From positions 372,001 through 436,000 of the forward strand of contig NZ_PQGA01000002.1 in NCBI RefSeq assembly GCF_002917095.1: 64,000 bases of DNA. The letters run 5' to 3'. The position numbers were made by a program, and so were the translations under genes. The stretch's first letter is position 1. Each line of letters begins with the position of its first letter. Under the pieces are notes generated by a model. It made no database searches and had not been told where the DNA came from. It saw only the letters and a program-made list of their open reading frames with translations. The stretch is from Paraburkholderia eburnea. Its GTDB lineage: Bacteria; Pseudomonadota; Gammaproteobacteria; Burkholderiales; Burkholderiaceae. Of the stretch, positions 35,903-44,810 are shown piece by piece.

Positions 35903-37327
35903 ATGCGAATGACGCGACAAAGCTTTATCGCGGGCGAATGGTTCGATCCGGATCGCGCGCAGGCGATCGACGTGATCGACCCGTCCAATGAGAAGCCCTA
36001 TGCACAACTGAAGATCGGCAGTGAAGTCGATGTCGATCGTGCAGTGCGCGCGGCGAAACAGGCCTTCGAAACGTTTTCGCGCTGGAGCGTCGAGCAGCGC
36101 GTGGCGCTACTTGAGCGCGTGCTGGCGATCTATCAGCGCCGCTACGAAGAGGTCGCGCAGACCATCAGCCAGGAAATGGGTGCGTCGATAGCGTTCGCGC
36201 GCGCGATGCAGGCTGCGGTAGGTACCGCGCATCTAGAACAGACGATCCGCGCGCTGAAGACATTTCCGTTCAGCAAGCAGACGGATTCGATGCTGGTCTC
36301 GCACGAACCGATCGGCGTGTGCGCGCTGATCACGCCATGGAACTGGCCGATCAACCAGATCGTCTGCAAGGTGGCGCCCGCGCTCGCCGCGGGCTGTACG
36401 ATGGTGCTCAAGCCCAGCGAAGTCGCGCCGTTCAGCGGCATCCTGTTCGCCGAAATCCTGGACGAAGCGGGCGTGCCGCCCGGTGTGTTCAATCTGGTGC
36501 ATGGCTACGGACATGGGGTGGGCGACGCGCTTGCGCGTCATCCCGATGTCGATATGGTGTCGTTTACGGGGTCGACGCGCGCCGGCATTGAGGTCGCCAA
36601 AGCCGCCGCCGATACCGTCAAACGCGTGCATCAGGAACTGGGCAGCAAGAGTCCGAACCTCATCCTGCCCGATGCCGATATCGAGCACGCTGTCACGCTT
36701 GGCGCGCGCAGTTGCTTCAGCAACAGCGGGCAGTCGTGCAACGCGCCTACGCGGATGCTCGTGCATGTGGATCATCTGGCGATCGCGGAACAGGCCGCCC
36801 GCGCCGAGGCGCAACGCACCGTCGTCGGCGATCCACGCGCGGCTCAGACCGCCATCGGGCCGGTGGTGAGCCGGGTGCAGTTCGATCGCATCCAGCAACT
36901 CATCGGCACGGGTATCGAGGAGGGCGCGACGCTCGTGGCGGGCGGCCTGGGACGGCCGGAAGGACTGCGCGAAGGTTTCTATGTGCAGCCAACGGTGTTT
37001 TCGAATGTGCTGCCGCACATGACGATCGCGCGAGAGGAAATCTTCGGGCCGGTGCTGTCCATCATGACGTATCGCACCGAGGACGAAGCGATCGCGCTCG
37101 CCAACGATTCGGTCTATGGGCTGGCGGGCTACGTGCAGTCGACGGACCTGGCGCACGCACGCCGCGTGGCGGCGCGGCTGCGTGTCGGCAACGTCCACAT
37201 CAACTATCCGGCGTGGAATCCGGCCGCGCCTTTTGGCGGTTTCAAGCGATCAGGCAATGGCCGCGAATATGCGGAATACGGCCTCGTCGAATACCTGGAA
37301 ATCAAGGGCACCACGGGATACGCGTAA
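35903..37327 (+). CDS. NAD(P)+-dependent aldehyde dehydrogenase
   Basis: A 474-residue ALDH superfamily enzyme. It has the coenzyme and catalytic motifs ITPWNWPINQIVCKVAPALA, KPSEVAPFSG, SFTGSTRAG, catalytic Glu in HQELGSKSPNLI and catalytic Cys at about 279 in NSGQSCNAPTR. The C-terminal EEIFGPVLSIM and PFGGFKRSGNGREYAEYGL are intact. Likely converts the aminoaldehyde made by the upstream transaminase (for example 4-aminobutanal) to the acid. It is the last gene of the amine cluster, followed by a strong hairpin. Confidence 0.93.
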   Translation: MRMTRQSFIAGEWFDPDRAQAIDVIDPSNEKPYAQLKIGSEVDVDRAVRAAKQAFETFSRWSVEQRVALLERVLAIYQRRYEEVAQTISQEMGASIAFARAMQAAVGTAHLEQTIRALKTFPFSKQTDSMLVSHEPIGVCALITPWNWPINQIVCKVAPALAAGCTMVLKPSEVAPFSGILFAEILDEAGVPPGVFNLVHGYGHGVGDALARHPDVDMVSFTGSTRAGIEVAKAAADTVKRVHQELGSKSPNLILPDADIEHAVTLGARSCFSNSGQSCNAPTRMLVHVDHLAIAEQAARAEAQRTVVGDPRAAQTAIGPVVSRVQFDRIQQLIGTGIEEGATLVAGGLGRPEGLREGFYVQPTVFSNVLPHMTIAREEIFGPVLSIMTYRTEDEAIALANDSVYGLAGYVQSTDLAHARRVAARLRVGNVHINYPAWNPAAPFGGFKRSGNGREYAEYGLVEYLEIKGTTGYA

Positions 37328-37333
37328 GCGGTT

Positions 37334-37367
37334 CGTTCGCCGCCGGGCCATGCGCGTGCGGCGAACG
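37334..37367 (+). terminator. hairpin terminator after the amine catabolic operon
   Basis: CGTTCGCCGC (37334-37343) and GCGGCGAACG (37358-37367) pair perfectly, 6 bp after the ALDH stop, followed by GGTTCTCTATT. The rest of the interval to 37577 holds GC-rich inverted sequence but no gene. Confidence 0.7.
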
Positions 37368-37577
37368 GGTTCTCTATTCAGTCACCTCGATCGACGCGAT
37401 CAAAAAAACGCGCGGGCCTTAAGCACCGTCGCACAGTTCCAATGCGCGCGTTTGACCGGCCGTCGCGCTTCCGCGCGGCCGTCGTCGTTTCTCCCCCTCC
37501 AGCCTTGCGCCATCGCCACTCATTCCCACATGCCTCTGGGTTTTCCCTGACTCTGCTAGAACACGCATTTTTGGTAA

Positions 37578-37593
37578 TGTTATAAACATAACA
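37578..37593. promoter_or_regulatory. DeoR-type operator before the nucleoside salvage operon
   Basis: TGTTAT-AAAC-ATAACA (37578-37593) is a perfect 16-bp inverted repeat. It fits the enterobacterial DeoR box layout TGTTA-N6-TAACA in sequence and length. It is 60 bp before the preferred tsx start. The DeoR-family gene at 43845-44573 ends the same locus. Confidence 0.8.
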
Positions 37594-37652
37594 AATCATG
37601 TTCCAATGATCTCATATCGATGAGATATTCAAGACAGATAAGGAAGCCGACC

Positions 37653-38636
37653 GTGGACCCAAGGAGGAGACCGTGGCGCACAGCACCGCACACATCGCAA
37701 CGCCGTACCTACTCATTCGCCGTTCTGGCCGTATCCGCCGCTGCACTTGCGTTGAGCGCAGCGCAAGCCCGTGCCGACACGCTCGCCGAGACCGGCGGCA
37801 CGGCGCCTGAGCTGAACACGCCGGTCTTGACCGGCACGCAGCCCGCGCCGTACTACCTGTCGGACTGGCTGCACCAGAGCATCGGTGTGATTGGTTCGAA
37901 GGACATTCGCTTCGGTCCGTATCGCACCAACGACGTGTACATCGAGTACGAATATTTCGGCCGCAAGGGTCCGTTCGACCTGTACGGCTATGTCGACGTG
38001 CCGCGCGCCTTCGGTGTGGGCAACGGCTATGACACGGGCATCACCAACAAAGGCTCGCCGCTCTTCACGGAGCAGGAGCCGCGCGTCTCCATCGACGATC
38101 TGCTGGGCAAGCATCTGGGCTTCGGGCCGTTCAAGGAGTGGTACGCCGCGTTCGACTGGATCTACGACCAGGGGCATAACGTCTCGGGCCGACAGAACAC
38201 GCTTTACATGGGCCTCGGCACCGATATCGCCACGCCTTTGCCGGTCTATCTCTCGGCGAACCTGTACGTGCGTCGCCAGTGGGAAAACTACGGCGCGGCT
38301 AACGCGAACAGTTGGGACGGCTACCGCGCGCAGATGAAGATGGTCTATCCGATCGGCACGCTCAAAGGCGGCAATCTCACGTTCGTGAGCTTTTTCAATT
38401 ACGACTTCGGCTCGCGCCTAGCCGAAGAAACCGGCGGCAACACGCGCAGCGACACCGCATTCGTCTCGACCAACGTGTTGATCTACGAGTTCAAACACTG
38501 GCGCTTCTGGACCGCGGCGCGCTATTTCCACAACGGCGGCCAGTGGAATGGCAGCACGCTGAATTTTGGCAGTGGACCCTTCCAGAACCGCTCGACCGGC
38601 TGGGGCTATTACGCCAGCGTCGGGTACCGGTTTTAA
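37653..38636 (+). CDS. tsx: nucleoside-specific outer-membrane channel, Tsx family
   Basis: About 327 residues from GTG 37653, which has AGGAAG 6 bp upstream; ATG 37620 in the same frame is the alternative. The signal peptide contains SFAVLAVSAAALALSAAQAR with cleavage near ARA|DT. The mature protein is a Tsx-like 12-strand barrel with YLSDWLHQSIGVIGSKDIRF, KGPFDLYGYVDVPRAF, KEWYAAFDWIYDQGHN and a C-terminal Phe (VGYRF). It lets nucleosides diffuse across the outer membrane. First gene of the salvage operon. Confidence 0.92.
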   Translation: MDPRRRPWRTAPHTSQRRTYSFAVLAVSAAALALSAAQARADTLAETGGTAPELNTPVLTGTQPAPYYLSDWLHQSIGVIGSKDIRFGPYRTNDVYIEYEYFGRKGPFDLYGYVDVPRAFGVGNGYDTGITNKGSPLFTEQEPRVSIDDLLGKHLGFGPFKEWYAAFDWIYDQGHNVSGRQNTLYMGLGTDIATPLPVYLSANLYVRRQWENYGAANANSWDGYRAQMKMVYPIGTLKGGNLTFVSFFNYDFGSRLAEETGGNTRSDTAFVSTNVLIYEFKHWRFWTAARYFHNGGQWNGSTLNFGSGPFQNRSTGWGYYASVGYRF

Positions 38637-38677
38637 AGCCCGTTTTAAAGCAAGCCCCCATCCCTCAAGGATTCGAT

Positions 38678-39952
38678 ATGGATATCCTGCGCAGTCTATG
38701 CGGCATTCTCGTGCTGCTGGTGTTTGGCTACTGTCTGTCGATGAACCGTGGCGCGGTGCGTCCGCGCACGGTGCTGGCGGCGCTCGCGACGCAGATCGTG
38801 ATCGGCGCGCTCGTGCTGTTCGTGCCGATGGGCCGTCACGTGCTGGCGCTCGTCGCCAACGCCGTGAATGGCGTGCTCGAAATGGGCCAGCACGGTCTGG
38901 CGTTTCTGTTCGGCGGTCTGGTCGGCGACAAGATGTTCGCGCTGTTCGGCGCCGATGGTTTCGCGTTCGGCCTGCGCGTGCTGCCGATGATCATCTTCGT
39001 GACGTCGCTGATCGCCGTGCTGTACTACCTTGGCGTGATGAAGTGGATTATCGCGGTCATCGGCACGTCGCTTTCGAAGCTGCTGGGCGTGAGCCGCGCC
39101 GAAGGATGCGCGGCGGTGGCGACCATTTTCCTCGGCCAGAGCGAAATGCCCGCGTTCGTCAAGCCGTTCGTGCGCCGTCTTTCGGGGCCGGAGATTTTCG
39201 CGGTGATGTCGAGCGGCATGGCGTCCGTGGCCGGTTCGGTGCTGGCGGGTTATGCGGGCCTCGGCGTGAAGATGGAGTATCTGCTTGCGGCCTCGTTCAT
39301 GGCGATTCCCGGCGGTCTGCTGTTCGGCAAGATGCTGTGCCCGTCGGTCGAGGCGAGCCAGGTGGACATCGGCTCGCTCGAATTCGACGAAAAGCGCGCC
39401 ACCAGCGTGATCGAGGCGGGCGCTTCGGGCGCGAGCGTGGGCATGAAGATCGCGGTGAACGTGGGCACCATGCTGGTGGCTTTCATCGGCCTGATCGCGC
39501 TGCTCAACGCGGGCGTGGGCGTGGTGGCCGGCTGGCTCGGGTTCGCGCACGTCACGCTGCAATCCTTGCTGGGCGCGCTGTTTGCACCGCTCGCGTGGAT
39601 GATCGGCGTACCGTGGCAGGATTCGGTGGTGGCCGGCAATTTCATCGGCCAGAAGCTGATTCTCAACGAGTTTGTCGCGTATAGCGGGCTGTCGCCGTAT
39701 CTGCAGGACAGCGCGCACGTCTTGGCGGCGGGGCTGCCGCTGCTTACGCCCAAGACCATCGCGATCGTCTCGTTCGCGCTGTGCGGTTTCGCCAATTTTT
39801 CTTCGATCGCGATCCTCACGGGCGGCTTCACCGCCGTCGCTCCGGAACTGCGCGGCGAGGTCGCGCGCTTCGGTATGCGCGCGCTAGCCGCCGCGACGCT
39901 CTCGAACCTGATGAGCGCGACGATCGCCGGACTGTTTTTCTCTCTTTCCTGA
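38678..39952 (+). CDS. concentrative nucleoside transporter (CNT/NupC family)
   Basis: 424 residues from ATG 38678 (CAAGGA upstream), nearly all membrane. CNT motifs are present: LRVLPMIIFVTSLIAVLYYL, GQSEMPAFVKPFV (substrate/Na or H coordination), SGMASVAGSVLAGYAGLGV and the C-terminal CGFANFSSIAILTGG. It moves nucleosides through the inner membrane by cation symport. It follows tsx and precedes deoC, so uptake and degradation are co-transcribed. NupC versus NupX orthology cannot be decided by eye. Confidence 0.93.
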   Translation: MDILRSLCGILVLLVFGYCLSMNRGAVRPRTVLAALATQIVIGALVLFVPMGRHVLALVANAVNGVLEMGQHGLAFLFGGLVGDKMFALFGADGFAFGLRVLPMIIFVTSLIAVLYYLGVMKWIIAVIGTSLSKLLGVSRAEGCAAVATIFLGQSEMPAFVKPFVRRLSGPEIFAVMSSGMASVAGSVLAGYAGLGVKMEYLLAASFMAIPGGLLFGKMLCPSVEASQVDIGSLEFDEKRATSVIEAGASGASVGMKIAVNVGTMLVAFIGLIALLNAGVGVVAGWLGFAHVTLQSLLGALFAPLAWMIGVPWQDSVVAGNFIGQKLILNEFVAYSGLSPYLQDSAHVLAAGLPLLTPKTIAIVSFALCGFANFSSIAILTGGFTAVAPELRGEVARFGMRALAAATLSNLMSATIAGLFFSLS

Positions 39953-39964
39953 CGGGCTTTTTTC

Positions 39965-40750
39965 ATGGACCAGGCACTGACACGCAACCAGCTCGCCGAG
40001 CGCGCATTGCAGGCGTTGCATCTCATCGATCTCACGTCGCTCAATGACGACGACACTCACGCGTCGATCGAAGCGTTGGCCGCGTCGGCGAATACGCCCG
40101 TGGGCACGCCGGCCGCGTTGTGCGTGTTTGCGCGCTTCGTGGGCACCGCGCGCGCGGCGCTGACGGCGCAGGGCCTTGCCCTGCCGATCGCGACCGTCAC
40201 GAATTTCCCTGCTGGTGGGGCCGACCCGCACGCGGCGGCGCGCGAAACCGCCGACGCCGTTGCGCTGGGCGCCGATGAAGTCGACGTGGTGTTCCCGTAC
40301 CGCGCGCTGCTCGCGGGCGATGCGCAGGTGGGCCGCGAACTCGTCGCGCAATGCCGCGTGGCGGCGGGCGACAAGTGCCTCAAGGTGATTCTGGAAACGG
40401 GCGAGCTGCGCGACGCGGCGCTGATACGCCACGCGAGCGAGATCGCCATCGAAGCGGGCGCGGACTTCATCAAGACCTCGACAGGGAAAGTGCCCGTCAA
40501 CGCCACGCTCGACGCGGCGGCGGCCATGCTCGCCGCGATCCGCGAGGCGGGGCGCACGGTGGGATTCAAGGCGGCGGGCGGCGTGCGCACGGCGCAGGAA
40601 GCCGCCGCCTATCTCGCGCTGGCGGAGCGCGAACTGGGGATCGGCTATACGGTGCCCGCGAAATTCCGCTTCGGTGCGTCGGGCTTGCTTGGCAGCTTGC
40701 TCGCGACGCTCGGCCACGGCAAGGACGCAAAGCGTCCCGGCGCTTATTGA
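39965..40750 (+). CDS. deoC: deoxyribose-phosphate aldolase
   Basis: A 261-residue TIM-barrel class I aldolase. The Schiff-base Lys is in [10 protein letters not shown] (near residue 169); a second active-site Lys is in [10 protein letters not shown]. It also has [11 protein letters not shown] near the N-terminus and TVTNFPAGG. It cleaves 2-deoxyribose-5-phosphate to acetaldehyde and glyceraldehyde-3-phosphate. It starts 12 bp after the CNT gene and belongs to the DeoR-controlled operon. Confidence 0.95.
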   Translation: MDQALTRNQLAERALQALHLIDLTSLNDDDTHASIEALAASANTPVGTPAALCVFARFVGTARAALTAQGLALPIATVTNFPAGGADPHAAARETADAVALGADEVDVVFPYRALLAGDAQVGRELVAQCRVAAGDKCLKVILETGELRDAALIRHASEIAIEAGADFIKTSTGKVPVNATLDAAAAMLAAIREAGRTVGFKAAGGVRTAQEAAAYLALAERELGIGYTVPAKFRFGASGLLGSLLATLGHGKDAKRPGAY

Positions 40751-40808
40751 ATGCACATCGCACGCCCATCGAACGCGGCTTGATCGCAAATCATTCGGAG
40801 AACACATC

Positions 40809-42128
40809 ATGTTTCTACCTCAGGAATTCGTGCGCAAGGTGCGCGACCGCCAACCGCTCGACAAGCAGGAAATCGCCCAATTCGTCGAAGGCGTGACGAG
40901 CGGCCAGGTGACCGAAGGCCAGATCGCCGCCTTCGCGATGGCGGTCTACTTCAACGAATTGCCGATCGACGCGCGCGTGGCGCTCACGCTCGCGCAACGC
41001 GATTCCGGCGACGTGCTCGACTGGCGCGCGCTTAATCTGAACGGCCCGGTCGTGGACAAACACTCGACGGGCGGCGTCGGCGATCTGACTTCGCTGCTGC
41101 TCGGGCCGATGGTGGCCGCGTGCGGCGGCTACGTGCCGATGATCTCGGGGCGGGGCCTGGGCCACACGGGCGGCACGCTCGACAAGTTCGAATCGATTCC
41201 GGGCTACAACGTCGCGCCCGACACCGATACCTTCCGCCGCGTGGTGAAGGAGGTGGGCGTGGCGATCATCGGCCAGACCGCGCGTCTCGCGCCCGCCGAC
41301 AAGCGCATCTACGCGGTGCGCGACGTCACGGCCACGGTCGAATCGGTATCGATGATCACGGCGTCGATCCTTTCGAAGAAGCTCTCGGCGGGCCTCGATG
41401 GCCTCGCGATGGACGTGAAGGTCGGCTCGGGCGCCTTCATGCCGACCTACGAAAAGTCGGTCGAACTGGCGCGCAGCATCGTCGATGTCGGCAACGGTGC
41501 GGGCATGAAGACCACGGCCACGCTCACCGATATGAGCCAGTCGCTCGCGCCCTGCGCGGGCAATGCGCTGGAGGTGGCCTGCGCGATCGACTATCTGAGC
41601 GGTAAAGCTCGTCCCGCGCGTCTGCATGAAGTGACGATGGCGCTGGCCGCGCAGATGCTGCTGATCGGCAAGCTCGCAAAGGACGAGGCCGATGCGCACG
41701 CGCGCCTGCTGGCGGTGCTCGAATCGGGCGCTGCGGCCGAGCGCTTCGCGCGCATGGTAAAGGCGTTGGGCGGCCCGGCCGATCTGCTGGAGCGCCCGCA
41801 CACGCATCTGGCGCGCGCCGACGTGATCGTGCCGGTGCCCGCGCCGCGCGGCGGGCACGTGGCGCGCGTCGATGCGCGCGCGCTCGGCATCGCCGTGGTG
41901 GGGTTGGGCGGTGGCCGCATGAAGACGACCGATACGCTCGATTATTCGGTGGGCCTGTCCGGGCTGATCGAACTGGGCGAGCGCGTGGAAGAGGGGCAGC
42001 CGCTGGGCGTCGTGCATGCGCGCAACGAGGACGCCGCGAAGCGCGCCGTGAGCGAGGTGCAGCGCGCCTATACGATCGGCGATGACGCGGGCGCGTTGCC
42101 GCCGGTGATTCACGCCTTGCTCGATTGA
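40809..42128 (+). CDS. deoA: thymidine phosphorylase
   Basis: 439 residues from ATG 40809. The N-terminal helical domain is followed by the glycosyl-transferase phosphate-binding motif KHSTGGVGD (84-92) and [20 protein letters not shown]. Downstream come [10 protein letters not shown] and the C-terminal PYNP domain with [16 protein letters not shown]. It converts thymidine (and deoxyuridine) plus phosphate to base plus 2-deoxyribose-1-phosphate. No deoD purine phosphorylase is in the operon. Confidence 0.96.
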   Translation: MFLPQEFVRKVRDRQPLDKQEIAQFVEGVTSGQVTEGQIAAFAMAVYFNELPIDARVALTLAQRDSGDVLDWRALNLNGPVVDKHSTGGVGDLTSLLLGPMVAACGGYVPMISGRGLGHTGGTLDKFESIPGYNVAPDTDTFRRVVKEVGVAIIGQTARLAPADKRIYAVRDVTATVESVSMITASILSKKLSAGLDGLAMDVKVGSGAFMPTYEKSVELARSIVDVGNGAGMKTTATLTDMSQSLAPCAGNALEVACAIDYLSGKARPARLHEVTMALAAQMLLIGKLAKDEADAHARLLAVLESGAAAERFARMVKALGGPADLLERPHTHLARADVIVPVPAPRGGHVARVDARALGIAVVGLGGGRMKTTDTLDYSVGLSGLIELGERVEEGQPLGVVHARNEDAAKRAVSEVQRAYTIGDDAGALPPVIHALLD

Positions 42129-42143
42129 GCGCGGGAGATCCGG

Positions 42144-43367
42144 ATGCGTGCAATCGTACTGGTGCTGGACTCGCTTGGCATCGGCGCGGCGCCTGACGCC
42201 GCGCGTTTCAACGACACGGGCTCGAACACGTTCGGTCATATCGCCGGGCGCTGTTCGCAAGGGGCATGCGACACCGCCGAACGCAGCGGCCCGCTCAAGG
42301 TGCCGAATCTGGAACGTCACGGCCTGGCGCTCGCGAGCCAACTGGCGACGGGCACGCTGCCCGCCGGAATGGCCGCGCGGCCTGCGCTGCTGGGCGCGTA
42401 TGGCGCGGCCTGCGAAGTCTCGTCGGGCAAGGACACGCCGTCGGGACACTGGGAGCTGGCGGGCGTGCCGGTGCGTTTCGACTGGGGTTACTTCTCGCAG
42501 CCCACGCAGACCTTTCCGCGTGAACTGCTCGACACGCTCGTGCGTCGCGCGGGCTTGCCCGGTTACCTCGGCGATTGCCACGCGTCGGGCACGGAAATCA
42601 TCACGGCATTGGGCGAAGAGCACATCGCGACCGGCAAGCCGATCTTCTACACCTCCGCCGATTCGGTGTTCCAGATCGCCTGTCACGAAGACACGTTCGG
42701 GCTGGAGCGGCTCTACGCGCTCTGCGAGATCGCGCGCGAGGAGGTCGATCGCTACAACATCTGCCGCGTGATCGCGCGCCCGTTCACGGGTTCGAGCCGC
42801 GCCGATTTCAAACGCACGGGCAATCGCCGCGATCTGGCCGTGCCGCCGCCCGCGCCGACCGTGCTCGAAAAGCTCGCGCAGGCAGGCGGGGAAGTGATCG
42901 CCATCGGCAAGATTTCGGATATCTACGCGGGCGTCGGTGTGACGCAGAAGATCAAGGCGGACGGACTCGACGCCTTGTGGCGTGCGACGCTCGACGCCGT
43001 GCGCGAGGCGCCCGAATCGAGCCTCGTGATGACGAATCTCGTCGACTTCGACCAGCTTTACGGGCATCGCCGCAACGTCGCGGGCTATGCGGCGGAACTG
43101 GAGCGCTTCGACGCGCTGCTGCCGCAGCTGTACCCGCTGCTGCGCGAGGACGACGTGCTGATTCTCACCGCCGACCACGGATGCGATCCCACCTGGCCCG
43201 GCTCCGATCACACGCGCGAACACGTGCCGCTGCTCGCATACGGCGCGCGCGTTGCACCGGGGAGCCTGGGCGTGCGCGGCACGTTCGCCGATCTCGGCCA
43301 GAGCCTTGCCAACTGGTATGGACTGGAACCGTTCGCGGACGGCGTCGCGTTTCTGGAACGCTCCTGA
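42144..43367 (+). CDS. deoB: phosphopentomutase
   Basis: A 407-residue alkaline-phosphatase-superfamily enzyme. Metal ligands are in [15 protein letters not shown] (Asp9), in the KDTPSGHWE loop with the phosphorylated Thr, and in [20 protein letters not shown]. It interconverts (deoxy)ribose-1-phosphate and 5-phosphate, linking DeoA to DeoC. It follows deoA by 15 bp. Confidence 0.96.
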   Translation: MRAIVLVLDSLGIGAAPDAARFNDTGSNTFGHIAGRCSQGACDTAERSGPLKVPNLERHGLALASQLATGTLPAGMAARPALLGAYGAACEVSSGKDTPSGHWELAGVPVRFDWGYFSQPTQTFPRELLDTLVRRAGLPGYLGDCHASGTEIITALGEEHIATGKPIFYTSADSVFQIACHEDTFGLERLYALCEIAREEVDRYNICRVIARPFTGSSRADFKRTGNRRDLAVPPPAPTVLEKLAQAGGEVIAIGKISDIYAGVGVTQKIKADGLDALWRATLDAVREAPESSLVMTNLVDFDQLYGHRRNVAGYAAELERFDALLPQLYPLLREDDVLILTADHGCDPTWPGSDHTREHVPLLAYGARVAPGSLGVRGTFADLGQSLANWYGLEPFADGVAFLERS

Positions 43368-43403
43368 ACCGCTTCTGAACCGATCAAACAAGAGGACAAC
43401 GAC

Positions 43404-43805
43404 ATGGAAGCACACACCCTGATCGACGCGGCGAAAGCCGCCCGCGAAAAAGCGTATGCGCCGTATTCGCGCTTCAAGGTAGGCGCTGCATTACATACTA
43501 AGGATGGCCAGGTTTTTCACGGCTGCAACGTGGAAAACGCATCGTATGGCCTGTGCAATTGCGCGGAACGCACGGCTTTGTTTTCGGCGATCGCGGCGGG
43601 CTATCGGCCAGGCGACTTCGCGACGCTTGCCGTGGTCGCGGAAACGGATGGCCCCGTCGCGCCGTGCGGCGCTTGCCGCCAGGTGATGATCGAACTGGGC
43701 ACGCCGGCGCTGGAAGTGATACTCGTGAATCTCAAGGGCGACGTGCGCGTGACGAGCGCTGACGCCTTGCTGCCCGAAGCGTTCTATCTGAAGCCGGCGG
43801 AATAA
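43404..43805 (+). CDS. cdd: cytidine deaminase (homotetrameric type)
   Basis: A 133-residue zinc hydrolase. The ligands and proton shuttle are in NCAERTALF (Cys-Ala-Glu) and PCGACRQVMIEL. It also has FKVGAALHTKDG and NVENASYGL substrate motifs. The length fits the short tetrameric Cdd, not the long dimeric E. coli form. It converts cytidine/deoxycytidine to uridine/deoxyuridine, giving DeoA a substrate. Last gene of the operon, convergent with deoR. Confidence 0.96.
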   Translation: MEAHTLIDAAKAAREKAYAPYSRFKVGAALHTKDGQVFHGCNVENASYGLCNCAERTALFSAIAAGYRPGDFATLAVVAETDGPVAPCGACRQVMIELGTPALEVILVNLKGDVRVTSADALLPEAFYLKPAE

Positions 43806-43818
43806 AGTCGTCAACCCG

Positions 43819-43844
43819 TGCGGTGGCGCGTGCGCGCCGCCGCA
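43819..43844. terminator. hairpin between convergent cdd and deoR genes
   Basis: TGCGGTGGCGCG (43819-43830) pairs with CGCGCCGCCGCA (43833-43844), 12 bp with one G-U pair. It lies directly between the two stop codons. No T-run. Confidence 0.5.
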
Positions 43845-44573
43845 TCAAACGGCGCGCTCGCGCAGCGTCTGCCCCTGCTCGGTGATGATCGAATCGAATT
43901 CGCCGATCTGCGAGAAACGCGCTGCCTTCACCACCCCGAACTTGCTGCTGTCGATGACCAGATGCCGCTCCACGGCGCTCTGCATCGCGGCCTGCTTGAT
44001 GGCCACTTCGTGAAAATTCCAGCAGGTCACGCCGCGCGTCTCGTCCACGCCGCCCGCCGAAATAAAGGCCTTGTTGATGCCCATGCGGCGCAGGATATCG
44101 AGGGTTTCATCGGCGGAAAACGAATCGGACGCGCTCACGTAGAGGCCGCCTAGCAATATCATGCGCACATTGGGTTTGCGCCGAAGAATCTCCGCGACGT
44201 TGAGCGAATAGCACACCACGGTCACGTGCAGATCGGCGCGAATCAACCGTGCGAGCGTGGTGAGCGTCGTGCCGCAATCGACGAACAGCGTGTCGTTATC
44301 GGCGATCAGTTTTGCCGCTATGGCAGAGGCTTCGGCCTTGGCTTGCGCAAAATGATCCTTTTCCTGCTCCAGCGAATAACCCGCGCCGTTCTGCACGTCG
44401 GTCGCGCTGACGATATAGCCGCGCAGATAGGTGAATTGATCGGGACTTGCGGCAATATCGCGGCGTACTGTCATTTCCGATACGCCCAGCAGCGCGGCTG
44501 CATCGCGCAGATGCACGACCTTGTGTTGGGCGATGGCATCGGCGAGTGCGCAAAGACGTTCAGATTTCAGCAT
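43845..44573 (-). CDS. DeoR-family transcriptional repressor
   Basis: 242 residues from ATG 44573. The N-terminal DeoR HTH has LRDAAALLGVSEMTVRRDIA (about 22-41). The C-terminal ISOCOT-like sensor domain has VDCGTTLTTLARLIRADLHV, LGGLYVSASDSFSADET, and FISAGGVDETRGVTCWNFHE. The family binds phosphorylated sugars; for DeoR the inducer is deoxyribose-5-phosphate. Given the convergent deo operon and the DeoR-type box at 37578-37593, this is probably the operon's repressor. A half-site ATAACA (44635-44640) lies before its own start. Confidence 0.9.
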   Translation of the reverse strand: MLKSERLCALADAIAQHKVVHLRDAAALLGVSEMTVRRDIAASPDQFTYLRGYIVSATDVQNGAGYSLEQEKDHFAQAKAEASAIAAKLIADNDTLFVDCGTTLTTLARLIRADLHVTVVCYSLNVAEILRRKPNVRMILLGGLYVSASDSFSADETLDILRRMGINKAFISAGGVDETRGVTCWNFHEVAIKQAAMQSAVERHLVIDSSKFGVVKAARFSQIGEFDSIITEQGQTLRERAV

Positions 44574-44741
44574 GGAAGTCCTGAGGGACTGGATGCGGCG
44601 CAGGGCGCGTTCGAGGCTTGAGAATGAAAGGATTATAACAAGAGGAGGAGGGCGGCCCGGCTTCGTTTGTGAAATAGCGCGATAGCGCGCTTGTGTGAAG
44701 CAGGCACATTGCGCGCTCGCGAATATAGCAAGGGTGCCGCC

Positions 44742-44807
44742 ATGCACGTGATGGTGTACGAGCCGGGCGGCATCCGCATCGAGTTCGATCTCGCACCGGC
44801 CGCGTGA
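44742..44807 (+). pseudogene. possible VOC-family dioxygenase C-terminal scrap
   Basis: Encodes HVMVYEPGGIRIEFDLAPAA before a TGA. This resembles the C-terminal strand of vicinal-oxygen-chelate proteins, where the last metal ligand Glu sits in a DPxGxRIE-type motif. No upstream VOC sequence remains. The resemblance is short, so this is tentative. Confidence 0.4.
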
Positions 44808-44810
44808 GCG

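Noticed and set aside
34481-36007. 508-codon minus-strand frame opposite the omega-aminotransferase
   Set aside because: Antisense shadow of a gene with full PLP motifs; basic, repetitive composition.
40815-43415. 866-codon open frame on the minus strand opposite deoA and deoB
   Set aside because: It lies antisense to two well-identified enzymes, is Arg/His/Ala-rich, and has no family resemblance. It is an artefact of GC-rich codon bias.
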